Positions 1 through 7,853 of a stretch of 54,458 nucleotides of DNA are shown here, one piece after another. The stretch comes from Burkholderiales bacterium (lineage in GTDB: Bacteria > Pseudomonadota > Gammaproteobacteria > Burkholderiales > Usitatibacteraceae). The stretch lies in NCBI GenBank assembly GCA_019634955.1, contig JAHCAK010000028.1, positions 1 to 54,458 on the forward strand, given 5' to 3'. Every line of letters begins with the position of its first letter. Within the stretch, counting starts at the first letter, position 1. The translations under genes were made by a program, and so were the position numbers. Below the pieces are notes generated by a model. It was not told the DNA's origin. It was given only the letters and a program-made list of their open reading frames with translations, and searched no databases.

Positions 1-49
1 GACCGAGCCCGAGATTATACAAGCCGATCGCGCCGGCTGCAAAGCCCCT

Positions 50-1432
50 TCAACCGGCGGCGGCGTGGCGCAGGCGCTCGAGCACCACTTCCTTGCGCAG
101 CGCGGCCACGATCGCGTCGATCGCCTTGGTCTGCGCCTTGCGGGTGACGGCCACGCGAAGCGGCATCATCACCTCGGGCATCTTGAGCCCGCGGCCCTTC
201 ACGAAGGCCTGCAGCGCCGCCTTCACCCCGGCCGCCGTCCACTCGACCGGCTCGAGCGCCATGGCGAGGTCGCCGACGACGCCCCGGCCCTTCTCGTCGA
301 GGTACTGGGAGACGATGGCCGGGTCCGTCGTCACGGGCGAGGCCAGCTCGTGCAGGAAGGCCTCGTGCTCGCCCACGAGCGACCAGCTCCCCTGCCCCAC
401 TTCCGTCATGGCGACGGGGTCCATCGCGGCCGCTATCTCGGCGTGCAGCGCCGGATTGCGGGCGCGGATCGCCTCCACGAGGTCCGCGGCCGGGATGCGC
501 TTCAGGTACTCGCCGTTGAGCCAGCGCAGCTTCTCCGGGTCCCAGCGGGCCGGCGAGCGGCTCACGTGCTCGAGGTCGAACCACTCGACCAGCTGCGCGC
601 GGGAGAACATCTCCTCGTCGCCGTGCGACCAGCCCAGGCGCGCGAGGTAATTCACCAGCGCGTCCGGCAGGAAGCCCTCGTCACGGTACTGCAGCACGCT
701 CACGGCGCCGTGGCGCTTGGAGAGCCGCTGGCCGTCGGCGCCGAGGATCATCGGCACGTGGGCGAAGTGCGGCACCGCCGCGCCCAACGCGCGGTACAGG
801 TTGATCTGGCGCGGCGTGTTGTTCACGTGGTCGTCGCCGCGGATCACGTGCGTCATGCCCATGTCGAGGTCGTCCACCACCACGCCGAAGTTGTAGGTGG
901 GCACGCCGTCGCCGCGCAGGAGCACGAGGTCGTCGAGCTCGTCGTTGGAAACCGTCACCGGCCCCTTCACGAGGTCGTTCCAGGTGACCGCGCCCTCCAG
1001 CGGGTTCTTGAAGCGGATCACGGCAGGGCGCCCGGCCGGGGGAGTCTCGGTGGAATCGCGCCAGCGCCGGTCGTAGCGCGGCTTCTCGCCGCGGGCGACC
1101 TGCGCCTCGCGCATGGCGTCCAGTTCCTCCTTCGTGCAGTAGCAGCGGTAGGCCTTGCCCTCGTGCAGCAGCCGCTCCGCCGCCTCCCGGTAGCGCGCCA
1201 GGCGCTGCATCTGGAAGAAGGGTCCCTCGTCCCAGTCGATGCCGAGCCAGGCGAGCCCGTCGAGGATCGCCTGCACGGACTGCTGCGTGGAGCGCTCCTG
1301 GTCGGTGTCCTCCACGCGCAGGATGAATCTCCCGCCGTGACGCCGGGCGAAGGCCCAGCAGAAGAGCGCCGTGCGGGCGCCGCCGATGTGGAGATAGCCG
1401 GTGGGGCTGGGGGCGAATCGGGTCCTGACCAT
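50..1432 (-). CDS. gltX: glutamyl-tRNA synthetase
   Basis: A 460-residue class I aminoacyl-tRNA synthetase that charges tRNA-Glu with glutamate in the cytoplasm. The N-terminus has the family opening RFAPSPTGYLHIGGART with the HIGH-type signature (HIGG), and the second signature LSKRHGA sits in the middle of the protein. Length matches the usual bacterial enzyme. The start is the ATG giving MVRTRFAPSP, the standard N-terminus. Only 96 bp separate it from the divergently oriented tRNA-Val gene. A discriminating or non-discriminating form cannot be told from the sequence alone. Confidence 0.97.
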   Translation of the reverse strand: MVRTRFAPSPTGYLHIGGARTALFCWAFARRHGGRFILRVEDTDQERSTQQSVQAILDGLAWLGIDWDEGPFFQMQRLARYREAAERLLHEGKAYRCYCTKEELDAMREAQVARGEKPRYDRRWRDSTETPPAGRPAVIRFKNPLEGAVTWNDLVKGPVTVSNDELDDLVLLRGDGVPTYNFGVVVDDLDMGMTHVIRGDDHVNNTPRQINLYRALGAAVPHFAHVPMILGADGQRLSKRHGAVSVLQYRDEGFLPDALVNYLARLGWSHGDEEMFSRAQLVEWFDLEHVSRSPARWDPEKLRWLNGEYLKRIPAADLVEAIRARNPALHAEIAAAMDPVAMTEVGQGSWSLVGEHEAFLHELASPVTTDPAIVSQYLDEKGRGVVGDLAMALEPVEWTAAGVKAALQAFVKGRGLKMPEVMMPLRVAVTRKAQTKAIDAIVAALRKEVVLERLRHAAAG

Positions 1433-1528
1433 GTGCGGGGGAGATTCGGGGAAACGCGCATTCTACGGCCTCGCCGCCCGCGGGGCCGTGCCTGCGGCGC
1501 GCTTTTCGGCTAGAATGCTGCCCTCTCC

Positions 1529-1603
1529 GGGCGATTAGCTCAGCGGTAGAGCACTCCCTTCACACGGGAGGGGTCACTGGTTCGATCCCAGTATCGCCCA
1601 CCA
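1529..1603 (+). tRNA. tRNA-Val (anticodon CAC)
   Basis: Cloverleaf read by eye. The acceptor stem GGGCGAT pairs with ATCGCCC, followed by discriminator A and an encoded CCA (1601-1603). The anticodon stem CTCCC/GGGAG encloses the loop TTCACAC, so the anticodon is CAC, reading valine GTG codons. The T arm contains GGTTCGATCC. A TAGAAT sequence at 1511-1516 is a plausible -10 box. Confidence 0.95.
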
Positions 1604-1664
1604 GCATTCCCGAGGGGCCCGCGGCCGCGCCGCCGGCCCCTTTTCCTTGGCCCTCCCCCTGCGC

Positions 1665-1678
1665 TTGACGGGGATCAA
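1665..1678 (+). promoter_or_regulatory. Crp/Fnr-type (Anr/Dnr-like) binding site
   Basis: TTGAC-GGGG-ATCAA, matching the Anr/Dnr-type consensus TTGAY-N4-RTCAA. It lies 108 bp before the start of the small cytochrome c gene at 1786. One of five such sites in the window, most of them before exported redox genes. Confidence 0.6.
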
Positions 1679-1785
1679 CAGGTCAACGGATCGCGGGCGT
1701 CGGGCGTTGAATGGCATGCGTGCGCGCGCCCCGTTTGTGGAAGAATAGCGCCGCCATCCGTCCACCGATCCAGGAGATCTCCACC

Positions 1786-2100
1786 ATGAAGAAGCTGCTC
1801 GTCCCGATCGCCCTCGCCGCCGCCCTCGCGGCCCCCGGCCTCGCCTCCGCCGACGAGGCGGCCGCGAAGTCCAACGGCTGCCTCAAGTGCCACGCCGTGG
1901 ACAAGAAGAAGGACGGCCCCGCGTTCAAGGAAGTGGCCAAGAAGTACAAGGGCAAGGCCGACGCCGAGGCGAAGCTCACCGCGTTCCTGTCGAAGGGCGG
2001 CAAGATCAAGGTCGACGGCGTCGAGGAAGACCACAAGACCGTCAAGGGCGGCGACGCCGCCGTGGCCGGCAAGCTCGCCAAGTGGATCCTGTCGATGTAG
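1786..2100 (+). CDS. small periplasmic c-type cytochrome, possible His/His heme
   Basis: A 104-residue exported monoheme cytochrome c. Residues 1-22 are a signal peptide ending ASA. The heme motif CLKCH is at residues 32-36 and is followed by the class I pattern KKDGPAF. The C-terminal helix (GKLAKWILSM) resembles cytochrome c-551/c-552. In that family the sixth ligand is a Met in an M-P-P loop before this helix; here that loop reads EEDHKTVKGGD and the only mature Met is the last residue, so His83 is the likely ligand. The start at 1786 is chosen because AGGAG lies just upstream and a signal peptide follows directly. Convergent with the cytochrome operon at 2167-6198, sharing a terminator. 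Confidence 0.9.
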   Translation: MKKLLVPIALAAALAAPGLASADEAAAKSNGCLKCHAVDKKKDGPAFKEVAKKYKGKADAEAKLTAFLSKGGKIKVDGVEEDHKTVKGGDAAVAGKLAKWILSM

Positions 2101-2119
2101 GGCGACCACCCCGCCAACG

Positions 2120-2147
2120 AAAAACGCCGGCTTCCGCCGGCGTTTTT
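2120..2147. terminator. bidirectional Rho-independent terminator
   Basis: The stem AACGCCGGC / GCCGGCGTT with loop TTCC is flanked by an A run on the left and a T run on the right. It can end transcription of both converging cytochrome genes. Confidence 0.9.
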
Positions 2148-2166
2148 TTTCGCCCGCCCGCGCCGC

Positions 2167-2442
2167 CTACTTGGCGCCGATGGCGTGCTTCACGAGCTTG
2201 GCGAGTTCCGCGTCGCTCGCATCCACCTCGGGGTGGTCCTTGCCCTTCACCACGGCCGTCGCCTTGGCGACGTCGCCCTTGAACTTGGCCGACATCGCGG
2301 AGATCGCGGGGCCCTTTTTCTTCTTCTCGGCGTCGTGGCACTTCACGCATCCCTTGGACTTGAACAGGGCCTCGTCGGCCGTGGCAGGCAGCGCCCCGGC
2401 CAGGAACCCGGCGGCGGCCAGGGCGATCATCATGCGCTTCAT
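2167..2442 (-). CDS. small periplasmic c-type cytochrome, possible His/His heme
   Basis: A 91-residue exported monoheme cytochrome c, clearly related to the protein at 1786-2100. Signal peptide residues 1-22 end ATA; the heme motif CVKCH is at residues 32-36, then KKKKGPAI. The position that normally holds the axial Met loop reads KGKDHPEVDASD, so His70 is the probable sixth ligand; Met50 lies in an earlier helix. It is the last gene of the leftward multiheme operon, separated from the NapC-type gene by a 79-bp spacer with a strong hairpin. It may serve as the soluble electron carrier for that complex. Confidence 0.9.
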   Translation of the reverse strand: MKRMMIALAAAGFLAGALPATADEALFKSKGCVKCHDAEKKKKGPAISAMSAKFKGDVAKATAVVKGKDHPEVDASDAELAKLVKHAIGAK

Positions 2443-2462
2443 CGTTTCACTCCTTGGTTGAG

Positions 2463-2493
2463 GGCGGCGCCGGGGCCCATCCCCGACGCCGCC
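2463..2493 (-). other. intergenic hairpin in the cytochrome operon
   Basis: GGCGGCG pairs with CGCCGCC and, inside it, CGGGG pairs with CCCCG around a CCCAT loop, with one mismatch. There is no T run, so it is more likely an mRNA-stability or processing element than a full terminator. Confidence 0.5.
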
Positions 2494-2521
2494 GGATTGG
2501 ATCGCGCGCCTGCGCCGCGGT

Positions 2522-3934
2522 TCAGCCCTTCTTCGCCGGCTCGGATGGCGCGGCGGCCGGCGGCGGCGACTCGGCCTTCTGCGGCGGCTCGGCCGTGAGG
2601 GTCATGGCGGGCCAGGTGCGCCCATGGCACGCCGGGTTCGCGCAGAAGTTCCCGCCCTGCTTGCCGTGCTTGAGCGGCGTGCCGTGGCACTTCTCGCACT
2701 CGGGGCCCACGTCGTCGCTGTGCGTGTGCATGAAGTTGGGGCGCTGGTGGCTTTCCGGCTGCTTCTCGCCCGCCTTGTCGGGCACGAGAGAGGCGACCGA
2801 GCCCTTGCCCTTCTCGCGCTCCACCTGCGGAAGCGCATGGCAGAGCGTGCACTGCAGGCGGATCGCCTCGCCCTTCGCGTTGTAGTGCTTGCCGTCGTGG
2901 CAGCGGAAACAGCCCGGCGTGTCGGCGTGGCCGGTGTGGTTCGGGAACGACTTCCAGCTGAAGCCCTTCTCCTGGAAGGAGGCCGCGAGCAGGATCTCGC
3001 GCATCGCCTTGTTGAACTTCTGCTCCGCCTGCTTGTGCTCCGGCGGCGTCCCCGCCTTGGCGGTCGCGTCCGCGATGAGCTTGTCCACCTTGGCCTCGCG
3101 GTCCTTCGGATCGCCCGTGATGTCGGCAAGCGTGTTCACGAGCGCCACGGCGCGCGCCTTGGCGTCCGGGAGCGCCCGGTCGATCCTGCCGGTGCGGATC
3201 GCCTCGTCGACGGTGTTGGCCGGGTTGGGGAACGGATGGCCCACGGAGTTGTGGCAGTCGTAGCAGGCCATCGCCCGCGGCTCCAGCGCCGCGATCTGCT
3301 GCGCGGTGAGCTTGGTCTCCGCGTCGGTGTAGGTGACCTTCGTGCCGTCGGGATTCCTCACTTCCACCCACGGGATCTCGCGGCGCTGCGGGTCCGGCGA
3401 GACGAAGCGCACCTCGTTCTGGATGTGCCAGTGGATGCCCTTGGTGTAGCCCTGGCGGATCGCGTCCATGCCGGTGTGCAGCACGATGCGCGTGCGTGAC
3501 TCGCTGCTTTCGGCGTCGGTCGCGTAGTGCACCTTCACCGCCACGCTGTCGTGGTGCTCGACGGACGGGTAGTGGCAGCTCTCGCAAGCCTCGCGCGACG
3601 GACGCAGCGTCCCGGAGGTGATGGGCCGCTCGTAGCCGACGATCATCCCCCACAGCTCCTTCGCATGCGTGGGCTTGAGCGCCATGAGCTTGAGGGTCGA
3701 GTTGCGGCCCATGTGGCACTCCACGCAGTTCACCCGCGCGTGGGCGCCGACCTTGTGCGCCTGGATCTCCTCCGGGTGCACGTCGTGGCACATCGTGGCG
3801 CAGAACGCGTTGCTGTTGGAGTACTCCCACCCGGCGATGCCGGCCGCGCCCACGACCGCCAGGCCCACGAGCACGGCCACGATCGTCGTGACCGACCCGA
3901 GCATCAGCGCCTTGCGCCCTATCTGGATCCTCAT
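2522..3934 (-). CDS. NapC/NirT-type membrane-anchored multiheme cytochrome c
   Basis: A 470-residue quinol-dehydrogenase-type cytochrome. One N-terminal membrane helix (about residues 11-35) is followed directly by FCATMCHDVHPEE, as in the NapC/NirT/NrfH family, and then a periplasmic domain. Six standard motifs are visible: CVECH, CESCH, CYDCH, CFRCH, CTLCH and CEKCH. Two further candidate sites are non-standard: CATMCH (CX3CH, residues 45-50) and CANPACH (CX4CH) near the C-terminus. The C-terminal tail is proline- and alanine-rich. The start at 3934 has GGAGGAGAGGGGAG just upstream. Geobacter ImcH is a family member with a similar plan, but that is comparison from memory. Expected role: moving electrons between the quinone pool and periplasmic carriers. 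Confidence 0.88.
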   Translation of the reverse strand: MRIQIGRKALMLGSVTTIVAVLVGLAVVGAAGIAGWEYSNSNAFCATMCHDVHPEEIQAHKVGAHARVNCVECHMGRNSTLKLMALKPTHAKELWGMIVGYERPITSGTLRPSREACESCHYPSVEHHDSVAVKVHYATDAESSESRTRIVLHTGMDAIRQGYTKGIHWHIQNEVRFVSPDPQRREIPWVEVRNPDGTKVTYTDAETKLTAQQIAALEPRAMACYDCHNSVGHPFPNPANTVDEAIRTGRIDRALPDAKARAVALVNTLADITGDPKDREAKVDKLIADATAKAGTPPEHKQAEQKFNKAMREILLAASFQEKGFSWKSFPNHTGHADTPGCFRCHDGKHYNAKGEAIRLQCTLCHALPQVEREKGKGSVASLVPDKAGEKQPESHQRPNFMHTHSDDVGPECEKCHGTPLKHGKQGGNFCANPACHGRTWPAMTLTAEPPQKAESPPPAAAPSEPAKKG

Positions 3935-3990
3935 GGCTCCCCTCTCCTCCCGGTTATCCCGCCCTCGTAGTGGCGGGGTGCGACAGCCGA

Positions 3991-4011
3991 GGGGCCGGTC
4001 GAGCCGGCCCC
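3991..4011 (-). other. intergenic hairpin between cytochrome b and NapC-type genes
   Basis: GGGGCCGG and CCGGCCCC form an 8-bp perfect stem around TCGAG. No T run follows. It sits in a 105-bp spacer and may set relative expression of the two flanking parts of the operon. Confidence 0.45.
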
Positions 4012-4039
4012 GCATGGCGCATTGTAAGGCGGCCTCGCG

Positions 4040-4909
4040 TCAATTCAGCACGCTGTAGACGATCACCACCACGGTCGCGGTGCCGACGATGACCGCCGCG
4101 CCGCCGACGACCCAGCCGAAGACCTTGGTCCACGGCGTGGGGGGCGCGGCCTCCGCGGCTGCGAGCCGGCCTTCCGCCACCAGCCGGCGAAACTCCTGGG
4201 GTCGCTCGTCCTTCAGCTCGTGCTCGGGGATGCGGCCGGTGAAGATGACGAGGTCCATCGGGAACTTCTCGGGCCGGATGTGCCCGTTGAAGAAGTGGAT
4301 CGTGAAGATGAAGCCCACCGCCAGGAGCGCCTCCTCGCCGTGCACCACCGTGGCGACGTTGAAGATCCACCCCGGCAGGAACGCCGCGAACTGCGCCGGG
4401 AACCACAGGATGAGCCCGGAGCCGCCGATGATCGCCATGCCCCAGAACACCGCCCAGTAGTCGAACTTCTCCCAGTAGGTCCAGCGGTCGAACTGCGGGC
4501 GCGGCCCCTTGCCCACGAACCACTTGAAGTGGTTCCACATGTCGAAGATGTCCTGCGGCTGCGGCACCATCGAGTTCGGGCCCCAGAACACCGCGAGGAA
4601 GCCGGTGCGGGTCGCGGCGTCGTAGAAGATGCGGATCACGTGCAGGAGCCAGACGGTGATCATCGTTCCCGCGCAGATCCGGTGGATGAGCGCGGCCGTC
4701 TGGAACCCGCCGAGCGCGCGCGCCAGCGACGCCGCCCACTCGTGGTCCGAGAACACCAGCGGCAGCCCGGTGATCGCGCAGCCGATGAAGGTGGTCATCA
4801 GGAACGCGTGCATCACGCGGTCGATGCGGTCGAACCGCTGGTAGTACTTGTGCACGGCGCCGGCGCCGGCCGTGGCGGCGGGCCGGCCCGCCTGGATCTG
4901 GGTGGCCAT
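4040..4909 (-). CDS. membrane di-heme cytochrome b subunit
   Basis: A 289-residue integral membrane protein with four hydrophobic helices, of the cytochrome b561/formate dehydrogenase-gamma/HydC type. Candidate heme ligands are His34 (VMHAFL, helix 1), His76 and His90 (ALIHRICAG and WLLHVIRIF, helix 2) and the histidines of VVHGEEA and FTIHFFNGHIRP in the last helix. Its start overlaps the stop of the 11-heme gene (TGATG), implying coupled translation and a fixed complex. Expected role: carrying electrons across the inner membrane between quinone and the c-type hemes. No quinone site can be assigned by eye. Confidence 0.88.
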   Translation of the reverse strand: MATQIQAGRPAATAGAGAVHKYYQRFDRIDRVMHAFLMTTFIGCAITGLPLVFSDHEWAASLARALGGFQTAALIHRICAGTMITVWLLHVIRIFYDAATRTGFLAVFWGPNSMVPQPQDIFDMWNHFKWFVGKGPRPQFDRWTYWEKFDYWAVFWGMAIIGGSGLILWFPAQFAAFLPGWIFNVATVVHGEEALLAVGFIFTIHFFNGHIRPEKFPMDLVIFTGRIPEHELKDERPQEFRRLVAEGRLAAAEAAPPTPWTKVFGWVVGGAAVIVGTATVVVIVYSVLN

Positions 4910-6198
4910 CAGTGCTTCTCCGTGTCGGGGGCCGGCCGGCCGCGTCGCGCCTTCAACTCGGCGAGCGACCGGTAGAGCCACAGGATGGTGTGCAGGCCGA
5001 AGAACGCGAAGACGCCCGCGAGCAGGACCTGCATGAACTTGGTGGTGTAGTAGAGGACGAGGCCGCTGTCCTTCTTGTTCTTGTTGGCGTGCGGCTGGAA
5101 CTTCACGAAATTGGCGTTGGCCTTCGGGTGGCAGGCCTGGCAGGTCGCGAGGATGCGCTGCTCGGAGACCATGGACAGCGGGTTCTCCTTGGGCAGGATG
5201 TCGTGCGCGCCGTGGCAGCTCGCGCAGGTGGCCATGCGCGCGAAGCCGAGGTCGGTGACCTTGCCGTGGTAGGTGTCCCGGTAGGTGTCGATGTACTCCG
5301 TGTGGCAGCCGCCGCACTCGCGGATCACCTCGACCTGCCACTTCGGGGCGTTGTGGTCGGCGATGGTGTGCGTGCCGTGGCAGTCGGTGCAGCCCGGCGC
5401 GGTCATCACGTTGGCCGCGCGCAGCTTCCCGTGCTGGCCGCCCGACCACGCCTTCTTCGCCTTGCCGTGGCAGGTGCCGCAGGTCTCGGGAATGTTGGCG
5501 CGCGAGACGGCGCTCTCCGGGTCCTTCTTCGGGCGCATGTCGTGCGTGCCGTGGCAGTCGGTGCACAGCGGCACGCGGTCCTTCGCCTTCGTGTCGCCGT
5601 GAAGGAGCTTGCCGTGGATGCTGTCGTGGTACTTGGCCGAGACGTTGCCGCCGGGGACCTTGCCCGCCTTCACCAGCGCCTCGCTGCCGTGGCAGGCGCC
5701 GCAGGTCGCCTCGAGGTTCTGGCGGCTCACCTTCGAGGCATCGTCCGAGGTGGGCTTGATGTCGTGCGTGCCGTGGCAGTCGCCGCAGGCGGCCGCCACG
5801 CCGTTGCCGCCGGCGCGGGCCTTGCCGTGCGAGGTTTCGGCATACTCCTTCACGGCCTTCTCGTGGCAGCTCGCGCACTGCGCCGCGCCCGGCTCCTTGT
5901 GCGGGTACTTTCTCAGCCCCTCGGCCGCGTGGCAGTCGATGCAGGTCGCGTTGCCGCCGCCGTGCAGCGTCTTCGCGTGCGCCTCGGGATCGAGCTTGAC
6001 GGGCTTGCCTGCCGCGCTCTTGTCGCCGGGCTCGGCCTCGGCGTGGCAGTCGATGCACTTCTGGCTGGCGTCGGGCGCCTTGGCCGCCTTGGCGGCCGCC
6101 GCGGTCGCCGGTGCCTTCCCGGGGGCCAACGCCTGCGCCACCGGCGCGAGCCCCACCAGGAGGGCCAGCGCAATGCCTTGAATCGTGAGGCGGATCAT
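4909..6198 (-). CDS. undecaheme c-type cytochrome with C-terminal membrane anchor
   Basis: A 429-residue exported cytochrome with eleven CXXCH motifs (CIDCH twice, CASCH twice, CGDCH, CGACH, CTDCH twice, CGTCH, CGGCH, CQACH), many in repeats of the form CHGTHD/CHGAHD typical of cytochrome c3/NrfA-related multihemes. Residues 1-24 are a signal peptide; a C-terminal helix at about 388-409 anchors it in the inner membrane, leaving a short cytoplasmic tail. The start at 6198 has AGGAAAA upstream and gives a proper signal peptide. First gene of the operon, translationally coupled to the cytochrome b gene. It resembles, as two separate proteins, the c/b architecture fused in Geobacter CbcL. Direction of electron flow is unknown. 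Confidence 0.9.
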   Translation of the reverse strand: MIRLTIQGIALALLVGLAPVAQALAPGKAPATAAAAKAAKAPDASQKCIDCHAEAEPGDKSAAGKPVKLDPEAHAKTLHGGGNATCIDCHAAEGLRKYPHKEPGAAQCASCHEKAVKEYAETSHGKARAGGNGVAAACGDCHGTHDIKPTSDDASKVSRQNLEATCGACHGSEALVKAGKVPGGNVSAKYHDSIHGKLLHGDTKAKDRVPLCTDCHGTHDMRPKKDPESAVSRANIPETCGTCHGKAKKAWSGGQHGKLRAANVMTAPGCTDCHGTHTIADHNAPKWQVEVIRECGGCHTEYIDTYRDTYHGKVTDLGFARMATCASCHGAHDILPKENPLSMVSEQRILATCQACHPKANANFVKFQPHANKNKKDSGLVLYYTTKFMQVLLAGVFAFFGLHTILWLYRSLAELKARRGRPAPDTEKH

Positions 6199-6327
6199 CG
6201 TCAGTTTTCCTAGCGCGAATGGCCGGCGCTCCCACCCGGATCCGGGGACCGCGCCGGGCAGGCGCGGTGGGGCGCAGGCGCTGGACTTCGACGTGGGCAA
6301 AGGTCTCACGGTGGGGGGTATGCGGTG

Positions 6328-6341
6328 TTGACGTGGGTCAA
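6328..6341. promoter_or_regulatory. Crp/Fnr-type palindrome between divergent genes
   Basis: TTGAC-GTGG-GTCAA, with perfectly symmetric arms. It lies in the 188-bp gap between the leftward multiheme operon (start 6198) and the rightward nuclease gene (start 6387), so it could control either or both. It is 45 bp before the nuclease ATG. The rest of the gap shows no clear -35/-10 pair. Confidence 0.6.
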
Positions 6342-6386
6342 GGCGGCCGGCGCGCCCGGGCGGCGCGGCGCGCTTATCATCGCGTC

Positions 6387-7769
6387 ATGCGCATCCGCTT
6401 CCTGGGCGCGGCGCGCGAGGTGACGGGCTCCTGCCACCTCGTCGAGGCCGGGCGCGCCCGCTTCCTCCTCGACTGCGGCATGCACCAGGGCGGGCGGGAG
6501 TCCGGCCCCCGCAACCGCGCTTTTCCCGCCTTCGACCCCGCGGGCCTCGACTTCGCGGTGGTCAGCCACGCGCACCTCGACCATTGCGGCCTGTTGCCCG
6601 TGCTCGCGGCGCGCGCACCACGCCTGCCGGTGTACGCCACGCGCGCGACGGCCGACCTGCTGCCGGTGATGCTCGCGGACAGCGCGCACATCCAGGCGCG
6701 CGAGAAGGCGCACGCCGACCGCCACCGGCGCCCCGTCCCGCCGCCCCTGTACGGCCCGGCCGACGTCGCGCGGGCGATGCGGCAGGTGAGCGGCGTGCCG
6801 TACGGCGTGGAGTTCCGCCCCCATCCCGACGCGCGCGTTCGCTTCCTCGACGCCGGGCACATCCTCGGGTCGGCCATCGTGGAAGTGCGCGTTCGCGAAG
6901 GCGGCCGGGAGCGGCGCCTCGTCTTTTCCGGCGATCTCGGCCAGCCTGCCCGCCCCGTCGTGCGCGACCCCGAGCCCGTGGACCTGGCCGACGTTCTGCT
7001 CGTCGAGTCCACCTACGGCGACAGGCTCCACAAGCCGATGGAGGAAACGGTGCGCGAGCTGGTCGGCGCCGTCCGCGACACCTTCGAGCGGCGCCGCGGC
7101 AACCTCGTCGTCCCGGCCTTCGCCCTGGGGCGGGCGCAGGAGCTTCTCGTGCTCCTCTTCGAGCTGTGCGAGAAGGGCGAGCTGGGAGACCTGAACGTGT
7201 TCGTCGATTCCCCGCTCGCCCGCCAGGCCACGGCCGTCACCTTCGCGCACCTCGAGGCCCTCGACCCGACGGTGTCCCGCTTCGCGCAGGCGATGCGCCG
7301 GCGGCGCCTGCCGTACCGGCTGCGCTTCACGCGCACGCCCGAGGAGTCGATGGCGATCAACAAGGTGCGCGCGGGCGCCCTCATCATCGCGGCGAGCGGC
7401 ATGTGCGAGGCCGGGCGCATCCGCCACCACCTGCGCCACAACCTCGGCCGGGAGGAGTGCGGCATCCTCTTCACGGGCTTCCAGGCCGGCGGCACGCTGG
7501 GACGGCGCATCGTCGACGGCGCGCGCAGCGTGCGCCTCTTCGGCGAGACCGTGCCGGTGCGGGCGCGGTTGCACACGCTGGGAGGCCTCTCGGCGCACGC
7601 CGACCAGCGCGCCCTGCTCGCCTGGATGCGGCACTTCCGCCGCCCCCCGGGGCACGCCTTCGTGGTCCACGGCGAGGAGTCCGCGGCGCTCGCCCTGGCC
7701 GCCGCGATGGCCGCCGAGCTGGGGTGGGAGCCGTCCGTCCCCGGGCCGGGGGAAGCCGCCGACTGCTGA
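6387..7769 (+). CDS. metallo-beta-lactamase/beta-CASP RNA-processing nuclease
   Basis: A 460-residue cytoplasmic protein of the CPSF73-like MBL family. The zinc motif HAHLDH is at residues 61-66 (SHAHLDHCG), later metal ligands are at DAGHILGS and SGDLGQ, a beta-CASP domain occupies the middle, and the C-terminal GLSAHAD motif completes the active site. The start at 6387 gives the standard MRIRFLGAAREVTGSCH opening. The family includes RNA exo/endonucleases; proteobacterial members often sit in oxygen-regulated gene clusters, which fits the Fnr-type site 46 bp upstream. The true substrate cannot be told from sequence. Confidence 0.9.
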   Translation: MRIRFLGAAREVTGSCHLVEAGRARFLLDCGMHQGGRESGPRNRAFPAFDPAGLDFAVVSHAHLDHCGLLPVLAARAPRLPVYATRATADLLPVMLADSAHIQAREKAHADRHRRPVPPPLYGPADVARAMRQVSGVPYGVEFRPHPDARVRFLDAGHILGSAIVEVRVREGGRERRLVFSGDLGQPARPVVRDPEPVDLADVLLVESTYGDRLHKPMEETVRELVGAVRDTFERRRGNLVVPAFALGRAQELLVLLFELCEKGELGDLNVFVDSPLARQATAVTFAHLEALDPTVSRFAQAMRRRRLPYRLRFTRTPEESMAINKVRAGALIIAASGMCEAGRIRHHLRHNLGREECGILFTGFQAGGTLGRRIVDGARSVRLFGETVPVRARLHTLGGLSAHADQRALLAWMRHFRRPPGHAFVVHGEESAALALAAAMAAELGWEPSVPGPGEAADC

Positions 7770-7853
7770 GCCCTTCGGCACCCTGACGCCCCGCGGCGCC
7801 ACCTGCTATCCTTTCCCGGCCGCTGTAACCGGCCCCGTTACGCCCGCCCGACC

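Noticed and set aside
1-49. Gene or RNA before gltX
   Set aside because: Only 49 bases are available and I see no recognisable feature in them.
65-1513. Long rightward reading frame opposite gltX
   Set aside because: High-GC shadow: its composition is Arg/His/Leu-rich with no domain, while the opposite strand encodes a full synthetase.
4909-6198. Regularly spaced repeats suggesting a repeat array or CRISPR
   Set aside because: They are degenerate copies of codons for CXXCH and CHGTHD in one protein; spacing is irregular and the unit is coding.
4040-6235. One very long leftward reading frame covering both the 11-heme and cytochrome b genes
   Set aside because: Its upstream part is an out-of-frame shadow of the multiheme gene (Arg/Gly-rich, no CXXCH); only the cytochrome b part from 4909 is real.
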